Shown: in pieces, positions 34,611 through 43,893 of the stretch | Position numbering within the stretch: the stretch's first letter is position 1 | Layout of the letters: the number at the start of each line of letters is the position of its first letter | DNA from: Pseudomonas baetica | Lineage (GTDB): Bacteria > Pseudomonadota > Gammaproteobacteria > Pseudomonadales > Pseudomonadaceae | Direction: 5' to 3' | DNA length: 64,000 nt | Assembly (NCBI RefSeq): GCF_002813455.1 | Contig: NZ_PHHE01000001.1 | Coordinates: 5,204,001 to 5,268,000, forward strand | Made by a program: the position numbers and the translations under genes | The notes under the pieces: model-generated | What the model was told of the DNA's origin: nothing | Seen by the model: only the letters and a program-made list of their open reading frames with translations | Databases searched by the model: none

Positions 34611-35966
34611 GAGTGTCAGATTTTTTGTGTGCGGGCCGGTAATGGCCTGCCGTCAGGCAGGCCGGGTTTTACCAGGTCGGCCTGATAAATCGATCTCCGT
34701 ACAGAATCGCAAATTGGTTCATCGCACTCTTCCAGTCATGAGCCGCCGAGCCCCAGTTTGCCGTGATGTTACGCAGCCCAAGCCAGATCAGCTTGGTCGC
34801 TGCGTCATCCGTCGGGAAGTGGCCCCGGGTCTTGATGATCTTGCGTAGCTGAGCGTTGATGCTTTCGATAGCGTTGGTCGTATAGATCACTTTTCGAATG
34901 GCAGGCGGGAAGACAAAAAATGGAATCACTCGATCCCAGGCTCGTCTCCAGGCCGCCACCACCGTTGGGTATTGCTTACCCCAAGGGCCATTTTCAAAGG
35001 CATCCAGTGCTTCCTCAGCCGCTTCTGCGTTGATGGCTTGATAGATCGGTTTTAGCGCCTTGGCCAGCTCACGGCGCTTGTCCCACGCCGCGTAATCGAG
35101 GCTGTTGCGGATCAAGTGGACGATGCATGTTTGCAGCGTTGTTGCCGGAAATACTGCGCTTAGCGCCTCTGGCATGCCTTTGAGACCGTCAGTCACGGCG
35201 ATCAGCACGTCCTCTACGCCGCGGGTCTTGAGGTCGTTGAAGACCTTCATCCAGAACTTCGCACCCTCGGTGTTTTCGATCCAGATACCAAGAATATCGC
35301 GCGTTCCATCGGGTAAAACACCCAGCGCCAAGTAAATCGCCTTGTTGCGGACAAGGCCTTCTTCTCGGATCTTGACCCGCAGCGCATCGAAGAAAATGAC
35401 TGGGTACATCGGCTCAAGCGGTCGCTGTTGCCACGCACCAATTTCCTCCATCACCTCGTGCGTGACTGAGCTGATGAAGTCATGGGAAACGTCCGTCCCG
35501 TATTGCTCAGAGAGGAAAGCGCGGATTTCTCGAACGGTCATGCCTCGGGCATACATGGCGATGATCTTGTCATCAAAACCGGTGTAACGCCGCTCATGCT
35601 TGGGGATCAGAATGGGGGCAAAACTGCCATCCCGATCACGGGGAATCTCCAGCCGCAGCGGGCCATCCCCCGTCAAAATCGTCTTGCCCGTTTTGCCATT
35701 GCGCTGGTTGGTTTCATCCTCTGGGCGCTGCGCGCCCGGCGGATACCCCAGGTGGTGACCGAGCTCGGCACTCAATGCTCGCTCAATCAAGGCCTTCTTG
35801 AAGGCCGCAGAAGCGTCTTCAATAGCCTCTGCGGTAATCAGCCCCTCACCGAACTCTTCGAGCAGCTCCTTGGGGATTTTTGGTAGGTCACGCAGGGGTT
35901 TCTTTTTGGTTGGCATACATGCACCTCTTACTCATGTTATGCCCGAACACAAAATTTCTGACACCC
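34611..35966 (-). mobile_element. IS256-family insertion sequence
   Basis: A 1356-bp element with imperfect terminal repeats (left gagtgtcagattttttgtgt, right gggtgtcagaaattttgtgt read inwards) around one intact transposase gene. The 8 bp outside each end (tggtttga and ccatatac) do not match, so no target-site duplication is visible. Confidence 0.88.
34669..35916 (-). CDS. IS256 family (mutator-type) transposase
   Basis: A 415-residue DDE transposase. Catalytic positions: Asp in VIFFDALRVKI, Asp in IAVTDGLKGMPEA and Glu in YTTNAIESINAQLRK; the CIVHLIRNSLDY block is also conserved in the family. The N-terminus (PTKKKPLRDLPKIPKELLEE) has the usual helical DNA-binding region. The frame is intact and full length, so the element may still be active. 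Confidence 0.95.
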   Translation of the reverse strand: MPTKKKPLRDLPKIPKELLEEFGEGLITAEAIEDASAAFKKALIERALSAELGHHLGYPPGAQRPEDETNQRNGKTGKTILTGDGPLRLEIPRDRDGSFAPILIPKHERRYTGFDDKIIAMYARGMTVREIRAFLSEQYGTDVSHDFISSVTHEVMEEIGAWQQRPLEPMYPVIFFDALRVKIREEGLVRNKAIYLALGVLPDGTRDILGIWIENTEGAKFWMKVFNDLKTRGVEDVLIAVTDGLKGMPEALSAVFPATTLQTCIVHLIRNSLDYAAWDKRRELAKALKPIYQAINAEAAEEALDAFENGPWGKQYPTVVAAWRRAWDRVIPFFVFPPAIRKVIYTTNAIESINAQLRKIIKTRGHFPTDDAATKLIWLGLRNITANWGSAAHDWKSAMNQFAILYGDRFIRPTW

Positions 35967-38632
35967 CCATATACGTAGGCATAGGCGTTGGCGTGGATGA
36001 TCGACTCAGCAAAGTATTCTCCAGCCAAAAGCCCTATTTGTGATCTGTATATAGTAGGCAGCGACCACCCATTCCAATCAAAGCCATTGAAGGTCGTGAG
36101 TTCATCCAGCCCGGCCTGCACGCTATAAACCCTGGCCTGACACTCCACTGCGTCAACCAACGCAGCCTCCCTGAACAACCCCACCTTCAACACGATCGCC
36201 ACTTTCGAATCGGCCCGGCACTCGCGCAACCATTGCACCTCAGTCGTGTAAGTCAGCCCCGCACCCTGATCGTGTGCCGCTCCCACCCACTGATCCTTGG
36301 TCCGTGAAGTTCCGTCGGTGCGGGTTTCCACATAACTCAACCACACCGGCAACCCCGAACGCTGGAACGGCCATCTGTCACACAACACTTTGGTGGCGTC
36401 CTTGATGGTACCGATCTGCAGTTCGGCGCCAGTGAAACCTTCGATCAACGGTGTCGGCATGCTTTGTTGCAGCAACTCGCCAATGCTCAGGTCCAGCGTT
36501 TTGGAAGGCGTCTCCTGTCCCAGACGAATCACTTTGTAGCTGACCTTCACCACCTGCTTCAGGTTGGCCCCGGTAATGCCCGCCAGGATGCTGAAATCCA
36601 CGTATGCCTGACCGTTGACTGACTTGCGCTCGGGAACCGTCGAACCGTCGCCCGGACGGCCGAGAATCGTCAGTTCGATCGTGTCCTCTGGCTTGAACGC
36701 TGTCGTCACGACACGCACGGTAAAATCGTCCTGATAACGATTCGGATCGAGCAAACCATTGGGCGCCTCGACAACGCTCGGTTCAAGCAGGCTGGGCAAT
36801 GGGCTGCCGATGCGCACTTCGCGATATTCGGAGTACATCTCCACGCCGTCACGCCGCAGGTTGTAAAACAGCTTTACGGTGTGGTCCAGATTGAGCTCGA
36901 CGAAGTGACGGGATAGCGGAATGCGAATAGCGCGTGCCGCCGAGCCTGGCGTCAGTTCGAACGTCCCTTGTGTGCTGCCTTCACGGCTGAAGCCCTGGAA
37001 ATACCAACTGCCTTGATCCTTGGTGTTGGTCAGAATCAATGGGATGTGATAGATCACTTCGCGATCGGGCGCCGGGTCGAACACGTTGTCGTCGGTGGTG
37101 CCTTCCAGAATAGGCGCCGGCAGGAGTTTTATCGGTTCGCCCACCCTCAGGTGTAACGGATCGGAGATCTGCACCACGTTGGTATGCACCTCGTAGGTGA
37201 CGGTCACACTCAGTCCGGCAAAACGGTCGAGATCCGGCCCTTGGACCAGTCGGGTGATCGGCATGCCGGGTGGCAGGACGCCGACCAGACGTGCATCTTC
37301 ATAGAGTTCGGTACCGCCGCCGGGCCGGACGGCGTTGATAAACAGAATCACCTGATCATTGGACGCACGTCCGGGGTAACTCGGAATCGTCACCGTGGCC
37401 CGCTCAAGATTCAGCGGCAGGTAATTGCCATTGGCCTTATCGATCGACGGAGCGAGCAAAGCATTGAGCTTGCCGGCGATGCGCACGATGGTTTTTTTCG
37501 AGTACAGGCGGCCGTTGTTGGTCTGCACCTCATACGAAACGATGGCTCTGCCGTAGGGGATCGCCTTGACGTTGTCATGGGCGACAAATGCTTCATAAGT
37601 CCTGCCTGGGGCCGTGACGGGAATCTCGAAGGTCTGCTTAATCGATGTGCCCTCTACGGTTTCACCGGCCCAGGACAAATGGATGATATTGCCCGGTACA
37701 TAGTTCTGTCGGCTGGTTTGCACTTCAATCTTTACATCCCGACCATTCAAACCCAGGAGATCTATTTCACAGGTGTGGTAATCCGCGTCTTCAACGAAAG
37801 GCTCGGGCAGTTTCGAGTCGTCCAGATCGACGTTCACATAGGACGGAGTTGACCAAGGGCCGTTTTCATCGGGCAGGTTATGGGCTTCATCGATAGGTTT
37901 GAACATGACTGGCAGCTTGTTCGAGCTTCCCGCATTTTCGATGACAGTACGGCTGACAAACATTTTGATCGGATTGGTTCGCGGAGACTCGGCCTGCTCT
38001 TTGGTAACGGTGTGACGGATCGACTCATTGCCCCACAGCAACTCGATGCTGTCGTCCTCTCGCAGGTACTGGTAGGGCTCAATCGTCACCCACGTTCCGG
38101 TCTTGGCGCGCTCTGCATCGATGCCACGCTCCGCGACGTCCGGTTCAAGCGTCTGATGCAACCCTGAATGGCTGACGGGATCGGAGTTGTTGTCGACACC
38201 CCCGGGGCGAGTCAGCAGCACCAGTACGTTTAGCGGAGCCGAGTTTTCGATATTTCCGGAATAACGCGTGATCCGATAGTGGACGTTTTTGTATGTTCTT
38301 GAGAGAAAGTTCTCCCGGCCAATGGTAAACAACAAACGTTTATCGGGGTTGTCGAGGTCCTCCTTGCGGATGAATTTGTAAGCATCAGCACGGTTTTGGG
38401 AGGTGAAGAACACTTCAACGGTGTCACCGACTTCTATATTCAGATAGTGGTCGATAGCGCACAGTGCACCGGTGCTGAGTTGATTGATGCCTAAAGCAAA
38501 GTCGGCTCCTGTGACGTTTTCAATCATGCCCGCGACCTTTAGGGGCGTGAGGGTTGCGTTCGCCGAATTGTTGAACACACTGAAAGCACCTAACGCGCTA
38601 AGGTTTTCTGTCGGCGGAATATAAAGGCTCAT
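35967..38632 (-). pseudogene. Large Ig-like/beta-repeat protein gene, 5' fragment (IS-interrupted)
   Basis: About 888 codons from MSLYIPPTENLSALGAFSVF to the IS edge (NAYAYVYG); the open frame runs ~26 residues further only by reading into the IS. There is no signal peptide. The protein is a chain of ~110-130-residue beta modules (LNIEVGDTVEVFFTS, VKIEVQTSRQNYVPGNIIHLSW, SVTVTYEVHTNVVQISDPLHL, HTVKLFYNLRRDGVEMYSEY, QVVKVSYKVIRLGQETPS) and ends with LTTFNGFDWNGWSLP, the opening of a ligand-binding-type sandwich. A Shine-Dalgarno (acaggagcc) precedes the start. A CTGT-N8-ACAG dyad lies 83 bp upstream. The former protein is unknown to me; a surface or exported structural protein is an inference. 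Confidence 0.72.
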
Positions 38633-38714
38633 GTCTTGGCTCCTGTCGAGTCATGGTCTGGGGGCCGGCTGATCCGGCTAAACCATGAGGCGCCCAGTAG
38701 TCGATGCATCACCA

Positions 38715-38730
38715 CTGTCAGAAATTACAG
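38715..38730. promoter_or_regulatory. CTGT-N8-ACAG dyad (LexA-like), copy 1
   Basis: ctgtcagaaattacag, flanked by A and T to give actgt/acagt arms, 83 bp upstream of the minus-strand start at 38632. It matches the CTGT-N8-ACAG frame of proteobacterial SOS boxes. Confidence 0.5.
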
Positions 38731-38967
38731 TTCCGACGAACGGCCTCTGCGTTTGCGGCGCTTTTCAAATAATTCTGATGAGTGCCGACGCTCGTTGCAC
38801 ATCGGGTTCATAACCCGGCTGCGCGTTCGTCATGCCCCATTACTTCGACGCCGCCCACCGCCGGCCAATCGAAACCCTGCGCTGAACCGATTCTTGTGCA
38901 AAAAGTGCCAGATACTGGCCGACTAGTGGCCTTGCGCAAGGCTTTGCGCTGGCTATGCTGACAGCTA

Positions 38968-39008
38968 ACTAACCATGTCGACCGTCATGTCACTGCCGGT
39001 CGGTTAGT
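38968..39008. promoter_or_regulatory. Two-step inverted repeat upstream of bdlA
   Basis: Outer arms actaacc / ggttagt (38968-38974, 39002-39008) and inner arms gaccg / cggtc (38980-38984, 38997-39001). Could be a terminator for leftward transcripts, an operator or a leader structure. No T run follows on either strand. A weak FliA-like pair (aaaagt at 38901, gccgacta at 38918) lies just upstream. Confidence 0.4.
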
Positions 39009-39077
39009 CCGTGATCCATGCTGCCAGAGTGCGCAATCCAAGGCACCGACACTGAACCAACAAGGAGCGTCATCTAA

Positions 39078-39173
39078 ATGGAAGTTCTTCAACACGTTAG
39101 GGTTGGCCCGCGTGCGGGCTATCAAGAGAAGGATGTCTTGATTAGAGCGTTGCGGCATGGACGCTCCGATTGA
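39078..39173 (+). CDS. Putative 31-residue leader peptide upstream of bdlA
   Basis: MEVLQHVRVGPRAGYQEKDV and 11 more residues, ending SD-stop. It has a good Shine-Dalgarno (aaggag, 10 bases before ATG) and ends 130 bp before bdlA. Basic and soluble. Between it and bdlA are a gcctcc-cttt-ggaggc hairpin (39196-39211) and several GGA triplets, so it may be a regulatory uORF rather than a functional protein. Confidence 0.4.
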   Translation: MEVLQHVRVGPRAGYQEKDVLIRALRHGRSD

Positions 39174-39303
39174 CCATCATTTATCACCTGACAACGCCTC
39201 CCTTTGGAGGCATGCGTGTGCCTGTTCCAAGGAACGTAGTGGTGGATTCTGAAAGACCTGAACTTTCATCAAATCAAAAGACCGCGCTGAAGGTGATACA
39301 ACC

Positions 39304-40623
39304 ATGTTCAACCTACATCACAAGGCTGATCTGCAGGAAATCGAGCGATTCAGCTGTGCCTTGACCGAGGCCAACGCCAAATTGGCCGCGATCAGTCGTT
39401 CGATGGCGATGATCGAATTCACCCCCGAAGGCATTGTTCTCGATGCCAATGAAAACTTCTGCAAAACCATGGGCTACGGCGCTGAAGAAGTGCGCGGCAA
39501 GCATCATCGGATCTTTTGCGAAGAGGCGTTCTACCGCAGTGAGGAGTACGTCAGATTGTGGCGTGACCTGGCCCGTGGCGAACCCATCAGCGGGACCTTT
39601 TTACGCTTGAACAAAAGCGGCAAAGAGATCTGGCTCGAGGCCAGTTACATGCCCGTGTACGGCCCGGACAAACAAGTCAAAAGCGTGATCAAAGTGGCTT
39701 CGGACATTTCCGCCCGGGTTAACAAGGAACACGAAGAGGAAAGCATGCTCGCGGCGATCAGTCGTTCGATGGCGGTGATCGAGTTCACCCCTGAAGGCAA
39801 TGTGATTACCGCCAACGAAAACTTCCTGAATACCATGCAGTACTCGCTCAACGAAATCGTCGGGCATCACCACAGCCTGTTTTGCCACCGTTCGGAATCC
39901 GAGTCAGCGCAATACAAGGCATTTTGGGCTTCGCTCAATCGCGGCGAATATCACTCGCACCGATTCGAACGCAAGAACAAATCCGGGCAGATGGTCTATC
40001 TGGAGGCCTCCTACAACCCGTTGTTCGACACCAAGGGCCGCTTGTACAAAGTGGTCAAGTTCGCCAGCGACATCACCCATCAAATGACCACGTTGCAGAA
40101 CGCTGCGGAATCGGCCCACAGCACGTCGGTACAAAATGACGCCTGCGCGCAAAAAGGCTCACAGGTCGTGCAGCAAACGGTGCAGATCATTCAGGACATC
40201 TCCCGCGATCTCAACGAAGCGGCCGTCAGCATCGATGCGGTCAGCAAACAGTCGGACATCATCGGCACCATCGTCCAGACCATCCGCGGCATTGCCGATC
40301 AGACCAACCTGCTGGCGCTCAACGCCGCCATCGAAGCAGCGCGGGCCGGTGAGCATGGGCGCGGGTTCGCCGTGGTCGCGGATGAGGTGCGCAGCCTCGC
40401 GGCGCGCACCAGTCAGGCGACGCTGGAGATTGTCGAGGTGGTGCGCAAGAACCATGACTTGTCCTTGAGCGCGGTGTCGAGCATGCAATCAAGTCTGAGC
40501 CGAACGGGCCTTGGCGTCGAATTGGCGAACGAGGCGGGGGAGGTGATTCTGGAGATTCAACAGGGATCGCGGCATGTAGTGGATGCGATCAGTCAGTTTA
40601 ATGAGACGCTGCAGTTGAATTGA
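39304..40623 (+). CDS. bdlA: BdlA-like PAS-PAS-MCP biofilm-dispersion chemoreceptor
   Basis: A 439-residue soluble chemoreceptor with no transmembrane helix. PAS1 is ~25-137 and PAS2 ~150-258; they are internal duplicates ([15 protein letters not shown] and [31 protein letters not shown] and [16 protein letters not shown]). The short signalling domain has the MCP hairpin tip [20 protein letters not shown] followed by [20 protein letters not shown]. In P. aeruginosa BdlA is activated by cleavage between the PAS domains and promotes biofilm dispersion by lowering c-di-GMP; here Met148 lies at that junction. Identification rests on architecture and on gbuR/bdlA adjacency in P. aeruginosa as I remember it; another PAS-PAS chemoreceptor is the alternative. 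Confidence 0.8.
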
Positions 40624-40670
40624 GTGTCTCAGGGTAATGGCCCCTCTAACTTGAGGGGCAATTGCTGAGT

Positions 40671-40837
40671 TCAGGAGCTGGAGATATTGATACGCCCTAA
40701 TACATACGTATATTCGGAATTAAACGCCAATAGGAGACAGCCGGTTGGAACACTCTGTTCGCCTTGGTTATTCTCATTTACGAACAACGCGAAATGTCCT
40801 GAAGCGCTCTCGATTTTCTTTCCAGGTCTTCACTCAT
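40671..40837 (-). pseudogene. Frameshifted micro-gene
   Basis: On the minus strand, a well-placed Shine-Dalgarno (aaggaag) precedes ATG at 40837, giving MSEDLERKSRALQDISRCS and a stop. One frame over, the same DNA continues as GHFALFVNENNQGEQSVPTG and ends INISSS-stop at 40671. A 1-nt change in the A-rich run near codon 7 would join MSEDLER to KIESASGHFAL, giving ~55 residues. A CTGT-N8-ACAG dyad lies 89 bp upstream, as for the genes at 38632 and 41441. Not recognised. Confidence 0.5.
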
Positions 40838-40925
40838 ATTCTTCTTCCTTGCAGATGATTGTCATAGCCCGCCCACATCGCTGCACGCGCGATTCCATGC
40901 TCTTTCATGCAAGGCATACCGTCTA

Positions 40926-40941
40926 CTGTCAGAAATTACAG
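40926..40941. promoter_or_regulatory. CTGT-N8-ACAG dyad (LexA-like), copy 2
   Basis: ctgtcagaaattacag, identical in its 16 bases to copy 1, 89 bp upstream of the frameshifted micro-gene start. Confidence 0.5.
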
Positions 40942-41042
40942 GTGCAGGATGTTTCGCGACGAACGGGCTGTTGAAAATCGCAACCTGGCCCATGCGCTTT
41001 ATCCTGCACCTGAACAAGGGCGACACTCCATGCCCTTGTTCA
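40939..41042. repeat. Adjacent inverted repeats downstream of the 41061 gene
   Basis: Arms caggtgcaggat (40939-40950) and atcctgcacctg (41001-41012) pair perfectly, and tgaacaagggc (41011-41021) pairs with gcccttgttca (41032-41042). The second hairpin follows the minus-strand gene's stop and may end its transcript, though no T run follows. Confidence 0.6.
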
Positions 41043-41060
41043 AGGCGGCGGATCTCGATA

Positions 41061-41441
41061 TCACGTCAACTTGGCATCAAAATCGCCTTGGATGATAAGC
41101 TCCCGTCCCCAGTTGTCATAGTATTTCCCTTTAAACTCACCGCTCCGCGCATTCGTCCCGATTGTTAGTTCTACCGTTCCAACCACGTCGTAGATACGAT
41201 CAATGCCTCCATGGTTGGTACGATATTTAATTTGCGTTTCCTTATCAGGACCGACCTCCAGTTCATGAACGTTTTCATCAAGTGAAGGGGAGTGAAGAAC
41301 TTGTAAAAACTTCGAGGATTTGGTCGCCTGGAAGTATTCCTTGGTAAAGGAAACATCCGTTGTGAAGAGGTCTTCCCCGTAGGGCTCGTCGTTATAAGTG
41401 GATCTAACGTTGCATTCACCTGTGAATGGACTGTTACTCAT
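41061..41441 (-). CDS. Hypothetical small beta-rich protein
   Basis: A 126-residue acidic protein without signal peptide: SNSPFTGECNVRSTYNDEPY, then FTTDVSFTKEYFQATKSSKF, and a C-terminal beta region (YDVVGTVELTIGTNARSGEFKG). Alternating hydrophobic residues suggest a small beta-sandwich. aacaggag is 7 bases before the ATG. A CTGT-N8-ACAG dyad lies 85 bp upstream, in a promoter region resembling those of the two neighbouring genes. No family recognised. Confidence 0.65.
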   Translation of the reverse strand: MSNSPFTGECNVRSTYNDEPYGEDLFTTDVSFTKEYFQATKSSKFLQVLHSPSLDENVHELEVGPDKETQIKYRTNHGGIDRIYDVVGTVELTIGTNARSGEFKGKYYDNWGRELIIQGDFDAKLT

Positions 41442-41525
41442 GATGAACTCCTGTTCATAGTTTCAAGTCTGTGACCACAGGGGTGATCACGACCCATTGA
41501 ACAGGGATTTTTTGCAAAAAATCTA

Positions 41526-41541
41526 CTGTCATATCTAACAG
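41526..41541. promoter_or_regulatory. CTGT-N8-ACAG dyad (LexA-like), copy 3
   Basis: ctgtcatatctaacag, 85 bp upstream of the start at 41441. The flank ttccgatgagtggtc resembles ttccgacgaacggcc beside copy 1. Confidence 0.5.
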
Positions 41542-41630
41542 GTATCGTGCTGTTTCCGATGAGTGGTCGTATAGTCCCAGAAAGTACACAGGCATACAGG
41601 GTCGCGGTGGACCCTGTTGCAATGGCGTGA

Positions 41631-42191
41631 TCAAAGCGCCGCGAGAAACGTGTCCGCCAACTTGTCACTCACCTTGACGTCATTGACGTTTTCTTTTTCC
41701 GCCTGCGCCAGTTGCATCTTGTCCTGCATGCGCTGGGCGATCTCTTTGCCGATGGCCAGTTGTTGCGCCGGCGGCATGTTGCGGATGTCTTCTTCGGTAA
41801 TTCCCAGGTCTTTGAGGATACTGTCGCGCATACGCTGTTCCGGCGATTTGCTCATGTAGTCCTTGAAGGCATCGGTGGCCGAGGTGCCGGTGGTCTGGGT
41901 GGCATCGGAGATATCGGTGGTTTGCAGACCGACACGGGTCTTGGCGAATGCCTCGTCGACGTTGTCGCTGATGCGCGTGGCTTCGGCGACTTGCTGGGTG
42001 GCGATTTGCGTCGCCGACTCCTGCACCTTGGCGCTGGCATCGGTGGATTGCAGCTGCGTCTGATTCTGCAGCGATTGCAACATGGCGCCGTGCAGGCCGC
42101 CCTGCAAACCGGCGGCGGCCGTGGCGGTGGCATCCTCTGCGAGCCGCTTGGGCAAGTGGATTATTTGCGCTTGCTTGGCACTGACCAACAT
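41631..42191 (-). CDS. Hypothetical Ala/Gln-rich helical protein
   Basis: A 186-residue, mostly helical, soluble protein. The N-terminal half is Ala/Gln/Thr-rich low complexity (LQGGLHGAMLQSLQNQTQLQ, SATQIATQQVAEATRIS); the C-terminal half is more ordered (KDYMSKSPEQRMRDSILKDLG, PPAQQLAIGKEIAQRMQDKM). There are no cysteines, membrane helices or signal peptide. Tail-like or secreted-substrate proteins show similar composition, but I cannot assign it. A hairpin (attgctgac / gtcagcaat) at 42211-42236 precedes the start. Confidence 0.7.
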   Translation of the reverse strand: MLVSAKQAQIIHLPKRLAEDATATAAAGLQGGLHGAMLQSLQNQTQLQSTDASAKVQESATQIATQQVAEATRISDNVDEAFAKTRVGLQTTDISDATQTTGTSATDAFKDYMSKSPEQRMRDSILKDLGITEEDIRNMPPAQQLAIGKEIAQRMQDKMQLAQAEKENVNDVKVSDKLADTFLAAL

Positions 42192-42210
42192 GATGATTGG
42201 ACCTTGGATA

Positions 42211-42236
42211 ATTGCTGACTGACGTAGGTCAGCAAT
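42211..42236. promoter_or_regulatory. Inverted repeat in the leader of the 42191 gene
   Basis: attgctgac (42211-42219) and gtcagcaat (42228-42236), 20 bp before the start codon on the minus strand. Operator or leader hairpin; no T run follows it. Confidence 0.5.
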
Positions 42237-42343
42237 AACCGTGCCTTGAGTCCAAAGCCCTGTATTTCGGGGGGAATGAGCACTCGCGGTGGTGAGAAGC
42301 GGTCATCCCTTGCCGTTCGGCGGCAGTGGATGACCGTCGTTCA

Positions 42344-43768
42344 TCAGCGATGGGCAATGTTTTCCAGTGCGAGATTACGTGTGCGCGGCCCGAAACAGCC
42401 AATGGTCAGCATCACGATGAGCATGCTGCTGACGATAAACGCCAACACCCCGGGTGTGCCGAAGTTGTCGAGAAACATGCCGATCAACAGGCTGCTGAAC
42501 ACCGTCGACAAACGGCTGAACGAATAGCAGAAGCCGACAGCGCGGGCGCGGATGTTGGTCGGGAACAGTTCGCTCTGATACGAGTGATAACTGAAGCTCA
42601 GCCAGGCATTGCAGAAGGTGATCATCACCCCGCAAAAGATCAGCCCGAGCGCGCTGGTTTGCAAAGCGAACAAGGTGCCGAAGGTCATGGCGCCGAGGGC
42701 CGAGCCGACAATTTGCCATTTGTTTTCGAAACGGTTGGCGAACTTCACGAACAGCAACGGCCCGAGCGGGTAGGCGAGGGTGATGATGAAGGCGTACATC
42801 AGGCTGTGGGTGACGCTCACGCCCTGGCCGGAAAGCAGCGCCGGCAACCAGTTGCCGAAACCGAAGAAACCGATGGCCTGAAAGACGTGAAACACGATCA
42901 GCATCAACGCGCGACGACGGTAGGGCGGTTGCCAGATGTCGGCAAAACGGCCCTTGCCTTCGACGTCGACCGGGACCGTTTCAGGGGCGTCCAGCGGTTT
43001 GCCGTGATCCTTCTCGCAACGTGCTTCGATGTTGTCGAGAATCCGATTGGCCTCATCAAAGCGGCCGTGTTGCGCCAGCCAGCGCGGCGACTCCGGCAGA
43101 CGCTTGCGCAGCCACCAGATAAATAGCGCAAACACCGCACTGGCCAATACCACCCAGCGCCACCCGGAGACGCCGAATGGCGCTTGCGGCACCAGCCACC
43201 ACGACATCAGCGCCACCGCCGGCACCGATAAAAACTGTATGAAAAATGCGAAGGCAAATGCCGAACTGCGCATGCGTTTGGGCACCAGTTCCGAGAGGTA
43301 AGCGTCGATCGTCACCAACTCGATACCCAGGCCGATGCCCACCAGAAAGCGCATGCAGATGATCCCCAGCGCCGAACTCTGAGTGCCCATCAGCACGGTG
43401 GCAACGGTGTACCAGACCAGCGCGAAGGTGAAGATCGCGCGCCGGCCAAAACGATCTGCCAACGGGCTGAGCATGCTCGCGCCGATGAACAGGCCGAGGA
43501 AGGTTGCCGAGGCAAACGCCGCCTGATCGGAAAACCCGAACACACCCTGACTACCGGTGGCGAAAATCCCGTCGCGGATCAGACCGGGGCTGATGTAGGC
43601 AGTCTGGAACAGGTCGTAGAGTTCGAAGAATCCACCGATCGACAGCAGCGCCACCAGTCGCCAGATCGTTGCGACCGCCGGGAGGCGGTCGATGCGGGCG
43701 GAAACCTCGGCGGCGCGTATCGGGTCGATGCCGTCGCTTGGCGCGACGGTGGGGGCGTGAGCAGTCAT
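42344..43768 (-). CDS. MFS transporter (sugar/aromatic-acid porter type)
   Basis: A 474-residue, twelve-helix MFS permease. Signatures: LFIGASMLSPLADRFGRRAIFTFAL (loop 2-3 motif), LVGIGLGIELVTIDAYLSELVP and RLPESPRWLAQHGRFDEANRIL in the central loop (PESPRWL is common to sugar and aromatic-acid porters). A cytoplasmic central segment of ~60 residues separates the halves. The N-terminal 30 residues are cytoplasmic. Substrate cannot be read. Single gene; no adjacent catabolic genes to help. Confidence 0.87.
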   Translation of the reverse strand: MTAHAPTVAPSDGIDPIRAAEVSARIDRLPAVATIWRLVALLSIGGFFELYDLFQTAYISPGLIRDGIFATGSQGVFGFSDQAAFASATFLGLFIGASMLSPLADRFGRRAIFTFALVWYTVATVLMGTQSSALGIICMRFLVGIGLGIELVTIDAYLSELVPKRMRSSAFAFAFFIQFLSVPAVALMSWWLVPQAPFGVSGWRWVVLASAVFALFIWWLRKRLPESPRWLAQHGRFDEANRILDNIEARCEKDHGKPLDAPETVPVDVEGKGRFADIWQPPYRRRALMLIVFHVFQAIGFFGFGNWLPALLSGQGVSVTHSLMYAFIITLAYPLGPLLFVKFANRFENKWQIVGSALGAMTFGTLFALQTSALGLIFCGVMITFCNAWLSFSYHSYQSELFPTNIRARAVGFCYSFSRLSTVFSSLLIGMFLDNFGTPGVLAFIVSSMLIVMLTIGCFGPRTRNLALENIAHR

Positions 43769-43893
43769 GGGGCTGATCCATTTTTATTGATGGAAAAGCT
43801 TAGCCTGCTATCGGAGTTTACGGATTGTGAATATGAGCGGTTTACTCGGGTAAACCGCTGATTTCTCGCAATATCTGTTTACGAATTAACGAT

